This document shows, one piece after another, positions 25,083 to 35,100 of a stretch of DNA of 64,000 nt. Where the stretch lies: the NCBI GenBank assembly GCA_036490715.1, contig DASXDL010000026.1:124001-188000 (forward strand). The letters run 5' to 3'. This DNA comes from FEN-1191 sp036490715 (GTDB taxonomy: Bacteria > Pseudomonadota > Gammaproteobacteria > Steroidobacterales > Steroidobacteraceae). The stretch's first letter is position 1. Every line of letters starts with the position of its first letter. A program made the translations under genes and the position numbers. The notes under the pieces were generated by a model. It did not search any database. It was not told the DNA's origin and saw nothing but the letters and a program-made list of their open reading frames with translations.

Positions 25083-27337
25083 GGTCCCGGCCTTATAGCC
25101 TGGCGCTGACGCTATCGCTGTGGTTGAGCGGGCCAGTGCTTGCGCAAGAGCTTGACCTGCGATTGCCGGCGAGCGCCACCGATCCGAGCGTGCCGGCGCT
25201 GATGCGCGACCTGGCCGAGCGCGTGCTGCCGGTGTACCAGGACAGCAATCGCGAGCGCTATCTGGCCAATCTGTCGGCACTGCAGCTGGTGTCGGATGGC
25301 TTTGCGGCGGCCGATAGCACCCGTCAGGAGCTGCGCGACTGGCGCCGTAGCGCCCACGGCATCTATCCGGCTGACCGCTCCGTGGTCTACGACATCTACG
25401 TACACGCGCGCGCGCTCGAAGACAGCCAGCACCTGACCTTCGCCCAGGCGTTGACCCAGGCCTTTCAGGCGGTGGTGCCGCAGCTGGATGATGCGACCGC
25501 CTATGCGGTCAGCTGGGGTTTCGAAGCCCCGCCGCCGGAGCCGCCGGCGGCGCTGCAGATGGAATTCGATCGGCTGCGTCCGATGGGTTCGATCACACTG
25601 GACGATGCGGTACGGCTGGTGTGGGAGTACTTCTCGTTCAACGCCTATCGCAGCCTGCGGCCGCTGGTCGATTCGATGGTGCAGGCCGATGAGAATCGCC
25701 GCTACACCATTCAGGACAACGTCCAGATCAAAACGCGGCAGGGAGCGCTGCTGTCGGCGATGGTGGTGCGGCCGAAGAATGCCAGCGCTCCCCTGCCCGC
25801 GCTGCTCGAATACACCATCTACGTCTACCCGCAAAATGATGCGATGGAATGCGCTGCGCACGGCTATGTCGGCGTAGTCGCCTATGCGCGCGGCAAGCGC
25901 GGCAGTCCCGACCGCATCGTACCGTTCGAGTACGACGGCGAGGATGCGCGCGCGGTCATCGATTGGATCGCACATCAGTCCTGGAGCGACGGCCGCGTCG
26001 GCATGTATGGCTCAAGCTACAGCGCGTTCGCCGCCTGGGCGGCGGCCAAGCGGCCACCGGCGGCGCTGAAGGCGATCGCGGCCTCCGCCACCACCGCGCC
26101 GGGCATCGATCTTCCGCGCGAGGGCGGCATCTACCACAATTCGGCCTATCGCTGGGCGCGCTTCGTGACCGACAACAACACGCTGGATGAGGATATCTAT
26201 CGCGACGACACGCGCTGGCGCACGCTCGATCAGAAGTGGTACTCAAGCGGTCAGTCCTATTGGGACCTTATGAACGTGTACGGCCAGCCCGACGCCAATT
26301 TCCGGCGCTGGCTCGGACACCCGAGCTACGACCTGTACTGGCAGAAGATGGTGCCGTTCCGGCAGGATTTCTCACATATCAATATTCCGGTGCTTGCCAC
26401 CACCGGCTACTTCGACAGCAACGCATCCGGCACGCTGCACTTCTTCGATGAGCACTACCGGTTCAATCCGAAAGCCGACCAGACGCTGCTGGTCGGGCCG
26501 TACGACGACGTGGCCGTGCAGCGCGGAGCGCTGCCGGCAATCGAGGGTTACCAGGTCGATACCGCCGCGCTGATCGACCTGCATGACCTGCGCTATCAGT
26601 GGTTCGATCACGTCCTGAAAGGAGCCGCGACACCGGCGCTGCTCAAGGATCGCGTCAATTTCGAGGTCATGGGGGCTAACGTGTGGCAGCACGCCGGCTC
26701 GATCGCCTCGATGGCCAACGGTTCGATGCGCTTGTACTTCGATCCCACGCTGGTCAACGACAACTACGGTCTGGCCGCCAAGATGTCGACCGAATCTGCA
26801 GCCATCCGCCAGACCGTTGATTTCGCCGACCGCAGCGATGCCGGCTGGCTGCCCTCACCCGCGCTCATCAGCAAAGACCTGCCGCTGCACGATGCGATCG
26901 CGCTGGTCAGCCAGCCGCTGGCGCAGCCACTGCAAGTCAATGGCCGCCTGAGCGGATTGCTCGACTTCACCCCAAACAAGATGGATCTGGATCTGACCTT
27001 GGCGTTGTACGAACAGCTGCCGAGCGGGGAGTACCTGCGCCTGTACGATCCGGTGTATGCGCTGCGCGCCAGCTACGCGCGAGATCGCATCCATCGGCAC
27101 CTGCTCAAGGCCGGCGAGCGCCAGAAGCTAGCGGTCAGCAGCGAACGCCTAACGAGCCGCCAGCTACAGCCCGGCAGCCGCCTGGTGCTAGTACTGGGTG
27201 TCGACAAACGCGCCGACCATCAGCTCAACTACGGTACCGGCGACGATGTCAGCGACGAGTCGGTGGGCGACGCCACTGAAGCGCTGAAGCTTCGCTGGTA
27301 CGCCAGCAGCTACATCGACATTCCGGTGCGTCGCTAG
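25079..27337 (+). CDS. Secreted CocE/NonD-type S15 family hydrolase
   Basis: 752 residues starting with GTG inside the ABC-gene stop (GTGA). Signal peptide to about LAQ (23). A helical N-terminal ~220-residue extension precedes the alpha/beta-hydrolase domain: ARGKRGSPDRI, GMYGSSYSAFAAW (nucleophile Ser near 311), TTGYFDSNASGTL (acid Asp), then a beta-jelly-roll C-terminal domain. Where family members carry the catalytic His (GPWxH) this protein reads VGPYDDVAVQ, so the His is missing or displaced. Predicted X-Pro peptidase or ester hydrolase; substrate unknown. Its TAG forms CTAG with the stop of the convergent DUF4142 gene. Confidence 0.85.
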   Translation: MRSRPYSLALTLSLWLSGPVLAQELDLRLPASATDPSVPALMRDLAERVLPVYQDSNRERYLANLSALQLVSDGFAAADSTRQELRDWRRSAHGIYPADRSVVYDIYVHARALEDSQHLTFAQALTQAFQAVVPQLDDATAYAVSWGFEAPPPEPPAALQMEFDRLRPMGSITLDDAVRLVWEYFSFNAYRSLRPLVDSMVQADENRRYTIQDNVQIKTRQGALLSAMVVRPKNASAPLPALLEYTIYVYPQNDAMECAAHGYVGVVAYARGKRGSPDRIVPFEYDGEDARAVIDWIAHQSWSDGRVGMYGSSYSAFAAWAAAKRPPAALKAIAASATTAPGIDLPREGGIYHNSAYRWARFVTDNNTLDEDIYRDDTRWRTLDQKWYSSGQSYWDLMNVYGQPDANFRRWLGHPSYDLYWQKMVPFRQDFSHINIPVLATTGYFDSNASGTLHFFDEHYRFNPKADQTLLVGPYDDVAVQRGALPAIEGYQVDTAALIDLHDLRYQWFDHVLKGAATPALLKDRVNFEVMGANVWQHAGSIASMANGSMRLYFDPTLVNDNYGLAAKMSTESAAIRQTVDFADRSDAGWLPSPALISKDLPLHDAIALVSQPLAQPLQVNGRLSGLLDFTPNKMDLDLTLALYEQLPSGEYLRLYDPVYALRASYARDRIHRHLLKAGERQKLAVSSERLTSRQLQPGSRLVLVLGVDKRADHQLNYGTGDDVSDESVGDATEALKLRWYASSYIDIPVRR

Positions 27338-27834
27338 CTCGAAATACCCTTGGCCTGGGCGATCTGTTTGATCTTGCTCAGGTGTTCTTGGATCGTGGGT
27401 AAGGTCGCAGCCGCAAACTCCTTGGCCTGCGGGTTCTTGCCATTGGAGACCTCTTTCTGAAATAGCGCCACCGCGTCCTCGTGGCCTTTGATCTGGCTCT
27501 TGACGTAAGCCCTGTCGAACGAATCACCTGAATGCATCTGCAACTCCTTGTACGAAGCCGCTTGCATCGTACTTGGCGACTTCGGCAGCTTGATGTTCTG
27601 CGCGGCTGCGATGCTTTCGAGCTTGTTGTTGGCGGCGGAATGATCCTTGACCATCATGGCGCCGAAGTCCTTGAGCTCCTGATTGCTGGCCTTGTCCTGC
27701 GCCAGCTGGCCGGCCTTGACCTCCGCCATGCCGGATTCGGCGGCATGCTTGAAGAACGACTCATCCATATTACCGTCCATCGCGACGGCCACGATCGGGG
27801 CGCTCATGAGCAGCCCGGCTAATATCCAGTTCAT
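27334..27834 (-). CDS. DUF4142 domain-containing secreted protein
   Basis: 166 residues with a short signal peptide (MNWILAGLLMSAPIVAVA). The body matches the DUF4142 pattern of a ferritin-like four-helix bundle: DESFFKHAAESGMAEVKAGQLAQ, NQELKDFGAMMVKDHSAANNKL, FDRAYVKSQIKGHEDAVALFQKE, and AATLPTIQEHLSKI. The conserved His residues (KDHSAAN, GHEDA, QEHL) could bind metal, but no function is established. A good ribosome site (AGGAG, 8 nt before ATG) supports the start. Stands alone; its stop overlaps that of the S15 hydrolase by 4 nt. Confidence 0.9.
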   Translation of the reverse strand: MNWILAGLLMSAPIVAVAMDGNMDESFFKHAAESGMAEVKAGQLAQDKASNQELKDFGAMMVKDHSAANNKLESIAAAQNIKLPKSPSTMQAASYKELQMHSGDSFDRAYVKSQIKGHEDAVALFQKEVSNGKNPQAKEFAAATLPTIQEHLSKIKQIAQAKGISS

Positions 27835-27973
27835 GGGTAACTCCTACCTGTTCGGCTGACGCAACTGTCGCTTGGGATTCGCAGCCAGCATCAACCGGGC
27901 CTGCCGCAGGCTGAAGCGGCCTAGCTCACCAACCTCAGGTAGGACAAGCGATCGATCGACTGCCGGATGCGCC

Positions 27974-29263
27974 CTAGTTGCAAGGCTCGATCGGCTTGAG
28001 CTCAACGCGGCGGTCGAGCACGTCAGTCAGGTCGTCGCGACCGGTACCGATCAGATTTTCGCGCGAACCGACACCGGTGGCGACGGTCCGCTTCTTCAGC
28101 GCCGGCTCGTCGGTCTCCAGACGCGACTGCACGTACTCGGCGCGCAACTGCGACAGGCTGTCGTTCATTGCCGCCGGGCCGCTCGGACTGGTATGACCGG
28201 TGACCTGCAGGCAGGCCTGACTGGATACGGTCCGGGAAGCGATCTGCTGCAGCCACATGCTGTAGTTGCCGCTGAACTTGTTATCGTTGACGAATCGCAC
28301 CGATCCGGGCCGGAACAGGAACTTCACCGCCAGACGCTTCTTGCGCAGACCGTAGTCCACCAGGTCGCGGAATGCGGCCTGCGCCTGCTCGGTGCGACCG
28401 AGGCGGGTCAGTGACAGATACAGACCGTTATAGACGCGCAGCTGATCGCCAGCCGGAGTCTTGCGCGCCGTGTTGAACAGATCCAGCGCCTCGGCATAGC
28501 GGCCGCTGTCGTACGCATCCTGCGCTTCGCTCACCAGCGATGCGGCCAAAATGCCGTCGAAGTACTCCGGCTTGATTGGATCACCGACCTTGCTGGCCTG
28601 ACAGGTGGCGATGTAGGCCTGTACGCTGGGGTCATCGGTCCACACCGGGCTATCGGCGAACACCGCAGTCGGGGTCGAATCCGGATCGCTGATACGCGCC
28701 CGTGCAACCGACTTGGCGACGATCTTGCCGCTCTTCAGATCCCCCATGACCAGGCAAAAGCGATAGGCCTCGCGATCGCCGCTGGTCTTCATCTGCGCGT
28801 TGACCGGCGTGAAGGTGCCCACCAGCACGCGTGGCTGCTGCTTCAGGCTCTCCGGTGTAATGCGCTCGACGGCGTACTTGGGAAAGTCCTTCTTGACGAT
28901 GTCGCCAATCCGATCCTGAATGGTCTGGGTGGCCTTGGACTGATAACCGGTCATGCCGTCCACCAGTGGATCAATCACCACCATGGCCGTACTTGCATCC
29001 GGCGCCGGTGCATTGGTGAATATCGCGTGCGCGGCGTTGGCCACCGCCTCGTCAAACGGCAGCACCGGCGGTGGTGGCGGGGGCGGCGGCGCGGGAGCCG
29101 CAGCCGGCTGACTGGCGGGCGCAGCCGCCGGGGCGGTCGCCGGCGCCGCTGCCGCAGCGCCGCTGCGAGGCGTGTCGAGAGGCGCACAGCCCACGGCCAG
29201 CGCCCCCGCGGCGATCCCCGCCGCTAGCGCGCCCCAGAGCCTACTGACATTTTTCCCTGACAT
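27974..29263 (-). CDS. Outer-membrane lipoprotein with C-terminal OmpA-like domain
   Basis: 429 residues from ATG at 29263 (ATG at 29281 is an alternative; the frame opens to 29323). Lipoprotein signal with lipobox AVGC (Cys26), then an Ala/Pro linker with a proline run, a middle domain (PFDEAVANAAHAIF ... RVLVGTFTPV) resembling lipoproteins that bind or sense, a TPR-like stretch (AQDAYDSGRYAEALDLFNTA), and an OmpA-like peptidoglycan-binding end (VTGHTSPSGPAAMNDSLSQLRAEYVQSRL ... TDVLDRRVELKPI). Likely ties the outer membrane to peptidoglycan. It overlaps the end of the caspase-like gene by 23 nt and forms an operon with it. Confidence 0.83.
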   Translation of the reverse strand: MSGKNVSRLWGALAAGIAAGALAVGCAPLDTPRSGAAAAAPATAPAAAPASQPAAAPAPPPPPPPPVLPFDEAVANAAHAIFTNAPAPDASTAMVVIDPLVDGMTGYQSKATQTIQDRIGDIVKKDFPKYAVERITPESLKQQPRVLVGTFTPVNAQMKTSGDREAYRFCLVMGDLKSGKIVAKSVARARISDPDSTPTAVFADSPVWTDDPSVQAYIATCQASKVGDPIKPEYFDGILAASLVSEAQDAYDSGRYAEALDLFNTARKTPAGDQLRVYNGLYLSLTRLGRTEQAQAAFRDLVDYGLRKKRLAVKFLFRPGSVRFVNDNKFSGNYSMWLQQIASRTVSSQACLQVTGHTSPSGPAAMNDSLSQLRAEYVQSRLETDEPALKKRTVATGVGSRENLIGTGRDDLTDVLDRRVELKPIEPCN

Positions 29264-30365
29264 ACGCGCGATCCTCTTCATTGAGGTTTTCTCCGAGTTG
29301 TGCGCTCTCCAAAATGCTGTCACAGCGTGCGCCCCACTTCTTGGGCGCGGTCGCGGCGCTGACAGGACTTCTGGCGGTTGCCGACACCGGCGTCGCCACC
29401 GCCGGCGTCGCCACCGCCGGCGTGGCGGCGTGGCGCTCCACCGCCGTGGCGGTTGACTTGGCGCGATTGGCGGCCAGTGCCGCGAACTCGCCCTGCGGAT
29501 ACTTCTTCAGGTAGTCCTGAAAGTCGGCCGGATTCTTGCTGTCCTTGATCGACTCCCAGTAGGCCAGTTCGATCTGCTTGGCATCGATGGCGCTGCGCGA
29601 CTCTGCGACGCTCGCCACGGCCGCATGGAAGTAGAAATCGCCCTGGATCGAGGCCTCGGACCAGGGCGTCTGGCCGCCGCGGGTATCGGCTTTGACCCCG
29701 GCGATCACTTTCTTGAACATCTGCTCGAGCGGCACACCCGGTTCGGCCATCGCCTTGACCAGCTCTCCGGTAAAGACGCCGTTCGATCCGGTGGCTCCAT
29801 CCTGGGCGCTCTGGCCCGGCGCCGCGGCGTAGGCTATGAACGTGCCGCTGGGAGCATCCATGCGGGCCAAGCCGCGCTGCATGCCGCGGGTCTTGGGCAA
29901 CGGATTGTCGCGGCAGGCATCCAGAATCACGATGTTCATCTCGTTCTGCGCCACGCTCATCGCGCGCAGCACGCGGCCGGCGTCAAACGCGTTGGCCTCG
30001 AGGTCGGACTCGGCCTGAATGTCGGCATCGACCGGGATCAGATAATTCGTACCCTCGGCCTGCACACCGTGGCCGGCGTAATAGAACAGGCCCACCGCGT
30101 GTGGATCGCGCCCGATCTTCGCGGTGAACTGCTCGACCGCGTGGTAGAAGTCCACACGCTTGGCGTTCAAGCGCACGATGGTGTCAAATCCCGCGTTGCG
30201 CAACGCACGCTGCATTGCGGTGGCGTCGTTGACTGGATTGGCCAGACGCAGATTTGGATTGACATAGTCGCTGTTGCCAATAATGAGGGCGACGCGCGTC
30301 TCGGCCGCGGCGGTGGCCGTCGACAGCAACATTAAAACCGCGATGAAACCTGGCGAAAGACGCAC
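29241..30365 (-). CDS. Secreted caspase-family (C14, metacaspase-like) protease
   Basis: 374 residues starting with GTG at 30365. Signal peptide MRLSPGFIAVLMLLSTATAAA, then p20-like caspase domain: RVALIIGNSDY, catalytic His99 in FYYAGHG, and catalytic Cys151 in VILDACRDNP. The C-terminal third holds a TPR/Sel1-like segment (LAYWESIKDSKNPADFQDYLKKYPQGEFAALA) and an Ala/Thr/Val-rich repetitive linker (AATPAVATPAVATPVSAT). It would act in the periplasm. It is co-directional with the OmpA-like lipoprotein and divergent from a second caspase gene 95 nt away, forming a gene set. Substrate unknown. Confidence 0.9.
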   Translation of the reverse strand: MRLSPGFIAVLMLLSTATAAAETRVALIIGNSDYVNPNLRLANPVNDATAMQRALRNAGFDTIVRLNAKRVDFYHAVEQFTAKIGRDPHAVGLFYYAGHGVQAEGTNYLIPVDADIQAESDLEANAFDAGRVLRAMSVAQNEMNIVILDACRDNPLPKTRGMQRGLARMDAPSGTFIAYAAAPGQSAQDGATGSNGVFTGELVKAMAEPGVPLEQMFKKVIAGVKADTRGGQTPWSEASIQGDFYFHAAVASVAESRSAIDAKQIELAYWESIKDSKNPADFQDYLKKYPQGEFAALAANRAKSTATAVERHAATPAVATPAVATPVSATARSPVSAATAPKKWGARCDSILESAQLGENLNEEDRAYVREKCQ

Positions 30366-30460
30366 TGCCTATCCCGAGCAGCAGCCATCACTGTTGGAAT
30401 GGCTCGAAGTCTGGTGGAAAAGGCACGCACAGGCAACTATGATCCGATAGCGAATAACTC

Positions 30461-32182
30461 ATGATCGGCAGCACTGGGAATACCGGCCCGCTCCATCGAT
30501 CTATGCAATTGCTACGCCGCGCCGCAGGCCTTCGCGGCGTTCCCCATCGACTCGGTCGTGTTACAGCAGCATTACTGCTGAGCCTGGCGTTGCTCACGCC
30601 CGCTGCACCGGCTCAGGCCCGACGTCTGGCGCTGGTGATTGGCAACGACAGCTACCAGCACGTCGATCCGCTCGGCAACGCGCGCGCCGATGCCACCGCC
30701 GTGGCCAACGCTCTGACCGCCACCCACTTCAAGGTCACGTTGAAGAAAGATCTCACGCTGACAGCGATGAAAGATGCCATGCGTGCGTTCAAGAACGATG
30801 TCGCCGGCGGCGATGAGGTGATCTTCTATTACGCCGGCCACGGCGTGCAGCTCGACGGCAACAATTTCATCATCCCGGTGGACGCCATCGGCGAGAGTGC
30901 CGATCAGCTCAAGGACTATGCGGTGCCACTGCAGCGCGTGCTCGACGACATGCAGGATCAGAAGGCGCGCTTCACGCTCGCAATCGTCGATGCCTGCCGC
31001 AACAATCCGTTCAAGGGCAATGGCCGGGCACTGCGCACGCGCGGACTGGCGCCGGTGCAGGCCGCCGACGGCCAGGCGGTGTTGTACTCCGCCGGCGCCG
31101 GCCAGGAAGCGCTCGACAACCTGGGCCCGGGCGATAAGGACCCCAACGGCGTGTTCACGCGGGTACTTATTAAAGAGATGCTGATTCCGGGTCTGGCCTT
31201 CGACGACGTCATTCACCAGGTGCGAAACCAGGTGGTGACGCTGGCCAAGAGCGTCAATCAGGATCAGACGCCCGGTTACTACTCGCAGTTCACCGGCGAT
31301 TTTTTCTTCGTTCAACCGCTCGCGGGCAAGGCGCCAGCCCCGGCCCCGGCCGCAGCACCGGCGCTAACGCAGCCCTCCGCGGCAGCCAATCAGGGGCCGA
31401 GCGCCGATGAGATCGCGGCCTACCAGGCCGCCGACAAGGTCAACAGCGCCGATGGCTGGCGCATCTTCCTGAAGAACTATCCCCGCAGCGCCTATGCCAC
31501 CACCGCGCAGATCAAGCTGAACGCCCTGACGCAGCCGCCGGCGCCGGCGGCGATGCAGCCAACGCAACCGGCACAGGCTCCGGCAGCTGCGGCGCGCTCC
31601 CCGGCCGCGAGCGGCGCTCGCGGTCCGGTCGATCCGCAGGTCGTCGGCACCTTCGAACTCGATGGTGTCGCCGACGATTACGACCAGCATTACTCCTACA
31701 CGGTGACCGCGGACGGTCACTTCCGCCTGCTACTGACGCAGGAGGAGACCGGTACCTATCAGGGTGCGCTGGGTACGTTTCGCACCAAGAATTCCAAGAG
31801 CGGCCGCGTCCGCGTCGGCACCTATCGCGCCATGGGCAACGGCGTCGCGGTCACCAACTCGGCCGGCGTGACCGCGCTGTACCAGCCGCTGCATCCCACC
31901 GGTCCGATCAATCCGCTGAACCCGAGCATGCTGGGCGAATGGCGTGCGAGCGTGGCAATCGGCGGACTGAACTGGACCTTGACGGTGCAGAACAATCCCA
32001 ACGGCACCTTCAGCTTCCGAGCGCAGGCCGAGGACAATGGCACCTGCGGCTATGCCAACAACCAGTGGCACTGGGCCTCCGCGGTCACCGGCCAGACCGA
32101 TGCGGGCACCTATCGCGTGGTCGATGCCCACTCGGTGGAGTTCAGCGGCCAGAAGGGCAGCTCAGTCTGGCGGCGGCTCTAG
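30461..32182 (+). CDS. Second caspase-family protease, exported, with duplicated C-terminal beta domain
   Basis: 573 residues if started at ATG 30461; ATG at 30503 (MQLLRRAAGL) is an equally plausible start giving a better signal peptide. Neither has a clear ribosome site. Caspase domain: RLALVIGNDSYQHVDPL, His127 in FYYAGHG, Cys179 in AIVDACRNNP, and TPGYYSQFTGDFFFV closing the domain. A Pro/Ala linker and a short repeat (AYQAADKVNSADGWRIFLKNYP) follow, then about 180 residues of beta-rich sequence with two similar halves (VVGTFELDG, MLGEWRASV). It is divergent from the first caspase gene; stop codon CTAG shared with the GH94 gene. Confidence 0.88.
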   Translation: MIGSTGNTGPLHRSMQLLRRAAGLRGVPHRLGRVTAALLLSLALLTPAAPAQARRLALVIGNDSYQHVDPLGNARADATAVANALTATHFKVTLKKDLTLTAMKDAMRAFKNDVAGGDEVIFYYAGHGVQLDGNNFIIPVDAIGESADQLKDYAVPLQRVLDDMQDQKARFTLAIVDACRNNPFKGNGRALRTRGLAPVQAADGQAVLYSAGAGQEALDNLGPGDKDPNGVFTRVLIKEMLIPGLAFDDVIHQVRNQVVTLAKSVNQDQTPGYYSQFTGDFFFVQPLAGKAPAPAPAAAPALTQPSAAANQGPSADEIAAYQAADKVNSADGWRIFLKNYPRSAYATTAQIKLNALTQPPAPAAMQPTQPAQAPAAAARSPAASGARGPVDPQVVGTFELDGVADDYDQHYSYTVTADGHFRLLLTQEETGTYQGALGTFRTKNSKSGRVRVGTYRAMGNGVAVTNSAGVTALYQPLHPTGPINPLNPSMLGEWRASVAIGGLNWTLTVQNNPNGTFSFRAQAEDNGTCGYANNQWHWASAVTGQTDAGTYRVVDAHSVEFSGQKGSSVWRRL

Positions 32183-35100
32183 CCCAGCTCGATCTCGAGC
32201 GTGTTGGTCTCAACGCCCAATCGCGATCGTACCTGCGCCAGGTTGGCCAACGCGGCGCCGCGGCGGTGCGGGTTCGGGGCAAGGCTGAAGGCCAGCGGCC
32301 GTCCGTTCAGCCGCAGCGCGCGCACGCCGCAGCCTCGAGGCCCCACCCGATAGCGCGCCTCGACCACCGCACCCAGCAACCAAGTCCGCGCCTGCAGGCC
32401 ATCGAGACTTCGCGGCATCACCGGATCCACGCGCAGCACGTCGGCTTCGCAGCTCAAACCCAAAAAAGCTCGCACGATCAGCCCAAGCGCAATGCCGGCG
32501 CCGCTGGAATACACCCGCCAGCCGCCATCCAGTCCAATACCGCCCTCGGTCACGCGCCGATACTCTTCGCTGGCCTGATAGCGATCGGCGAATGCGGCGT
32601 CGGAGCTGGAGTAATAGCAGTTGGCCTGGCGCGGGGTCGCGCAGCGCACCAGCGCACTGATACCGATCGGGTTGGCTTGGCACAGCGCCTGGAAGAAGCG
32701 CTCCGCCTCACCGACGTGCGCCAGTGCCTGGGCATAGCGCAGGTGCGCGTGCATGTACATGAGGCCGATCTCGCGGCCGAAGAACGTGGCGCTCTCGGCG
32801 CGCTGAAATATGCGCTGCAGGCCGCCATGGTAGGGCATCGGACGGTCAAACAGGCGCACCCCGTCGTCGGCGCTCAGATGCTGCTGGATCAGGCGCAGAT
32901 GCTCGCGCGCCTGCGCCGGTGTCAGCAGGTCCTCCAGGATGGCGTGGATCATGGCCAGCGCGCTGTAGTGCACTCCGGTGCTGCGATCGGCCGGATGCAG
33001 CAGATAGCGCCGGCCGCCCTGCGGCTCGAAGATCACGTAGCCGGTGAGCACGCCGTCGACCAGCAGCAGGCGTTGGAAATCTTCCCGCACCTGCGCCGCT
33101 TGCTGCGCCAGTTCTGCGGCCTCGGTGTCACGGCCGATGGAGCGCAGCGCGCGCGCCAGCAGCGTCAGCATCTGAAAGTGCAAGGTCACGGTCCAGGCGC
33201 TGCACATATGCTCGCGCAGCGCCGGATCGGCCGGCTGCAGCGAGTCGTTCCAGTCGCCATGGCCGTAGGCGGCCAGTGCCGTGCCGGCGATCACGCGTCG
33301 CCCGATCAGTGCCAGAGCGCGCTGCGCGTGCTGCCACAGGCTGCAGCGCTCGCCGGCGCTTTCGCTGCGGGCATCGAAAAATCGAACCGGCTCATCCAAC
33401 ACCGCAGCATCGCCCGAGGCGATCAGGTACTGGGCCAGCACCAGCAGCGGCCAGAACACGATATCGCCATGCGAGTCGCCGGCCCGAATGCCGCGCTCGC
33501 GCTCGAAGAACATGAACCACTGCGGCCAGTCGCCATCCGGATTTTGTGCCGCAAACACGCGCGTCAGCAGATCACGGATCGGCGCGATGCGCCCCAGTGC
33601 CAGCAGCAATTCGACCGGCCCCTGACACACGTCGCGAGTGCCCCAGCCGCCACCCGAATACTGCTCCAGCCCCCGCGGTGACAAGTAGTGCACCAGCGCG
33701 TTGTGCGCAAACCAGGGCACCATGTCGGCCAGCCCGGTCGCGCGCCCAAGCAACGCGTCATGCTTGTCGCTGTACAAGCCGATGTGCGGTATCAGACTTT
33801 CGCTGCGCGTGCCATGCTGTATCGTGCGCGGATCGGACTTGATCAGTTGCCCGCGCAGGCGCAGCTCGGCGCTGCGGCTGGCGGCGATGACCAGGCAGCA
33901 GAACGGCTGTCCACGCGAGGCGCCGTCCCGAAACAGCAGTTCATCGCCCCCGACCTGCTCCAGCACCGTGCCAGCCACCGCTGCGATCTCGAAGCTGCCG
34001 TCGGGAAAACGTCGCCCGATGTCGGTATCGGGGCCGGCGGTAAATTTGATACGCGCACCCTCATGCCGCCAGGCAAAACCGCCCTCGGCGCTGCCGTCAT
34101 CGCCACCGAGCGCCAGGTGATGTGACACCAGAAAGCGGCTCGGGCCGCCCTCGAGCACCGCGATCGACAGCGACAGCTCCTGCGGCCCAGTGCGCGCGCC
34201 GGCCCGCACCTCCATCAGCGCATCCTCGCAGCGGTAGATCCAGCGACACTCGTCCGGGGACATTTCAAACGCCGACGGCACATTCAGCAGCTGCCAGCCG
34301 CCGGCGCGCTCGATGAAGATGCGCTGGCCGTGCGAGCGAAACAGTCCGAGGTAGGTATGGGTGCTGGACAGAAAGCGGTTGATGCTGACGTGTCCCTGCG
34401 TGACCATCGAATGAAACACCCCGCTCATCCACACGGTCGAGGTCAGGCCACTCTCATCCGGGGTCAGGTGATGGCCGGTGCGTAGCAGATGCCCATGCGG
34501 CCGCAGCACGCGCCGCTCCTTGGTGGCGAGCACCACGTGGCGATCGGCGCCATGAAAGAACGACTGCAACTCGCCCTGCGCGTCCACCTCGTCGTGCCGC
34601 CATTGGCTGCCGAACAGCCGCTGCGCCAAGGCGGCGTTCAGCGGCAGGCCATTCACCAGGGTGGCGGGGCTGAACAGTGTCTGCGCTGATTCCAACCCGC
34701 GCGCCTCAGGCGCAGCGTCGGGCGCGATGGCCTCGGGCAGCGCAAGCGTCGGCCCTACCTGCGACAGGTCCTCGGCCGCGGTGGCATTCGGATGATCGGG
34801 CACGAGCAGGCCGAAGAACCCCGCCGCGATGCGTGCGCCCGGCTCGAGCGCCATCGGCCCGTCGCGCACGATCACCATCGAGTGCTCGTGCTGCAGGCGG
34901 CGCGCCGGCAGTTTGCCCGTAAGCCCGCCCGGTTCATCGCCGGCCCGACTCGCCAAGCCATGCAGCTGCAGCGCGTCGGTGGCAAATTCCTCGGCCTGAC
35001 GCAGCGAGCCGATCAGACTCCAGGGGTGGCGACCCTCACTGGCCTGATTCTGGCGCGAAGCGATGATCCAGCCGCGCTCGGGATGACGCAGCGGCGTGTG

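Noticed and set aside
32210..32683. Minus-strand 157-codon frame inside GH94
   Set aside because: It is a shifted frame of the GH94 gene; the main frame is unbroken there, so no frameshift is implied.
31939..33681. 580-codon plus-strand open frame spanning caspase 3' end and GH94
   Set aside because: It crosses two real genes in another frame and shows low-complexity Gln/His/Arg content.
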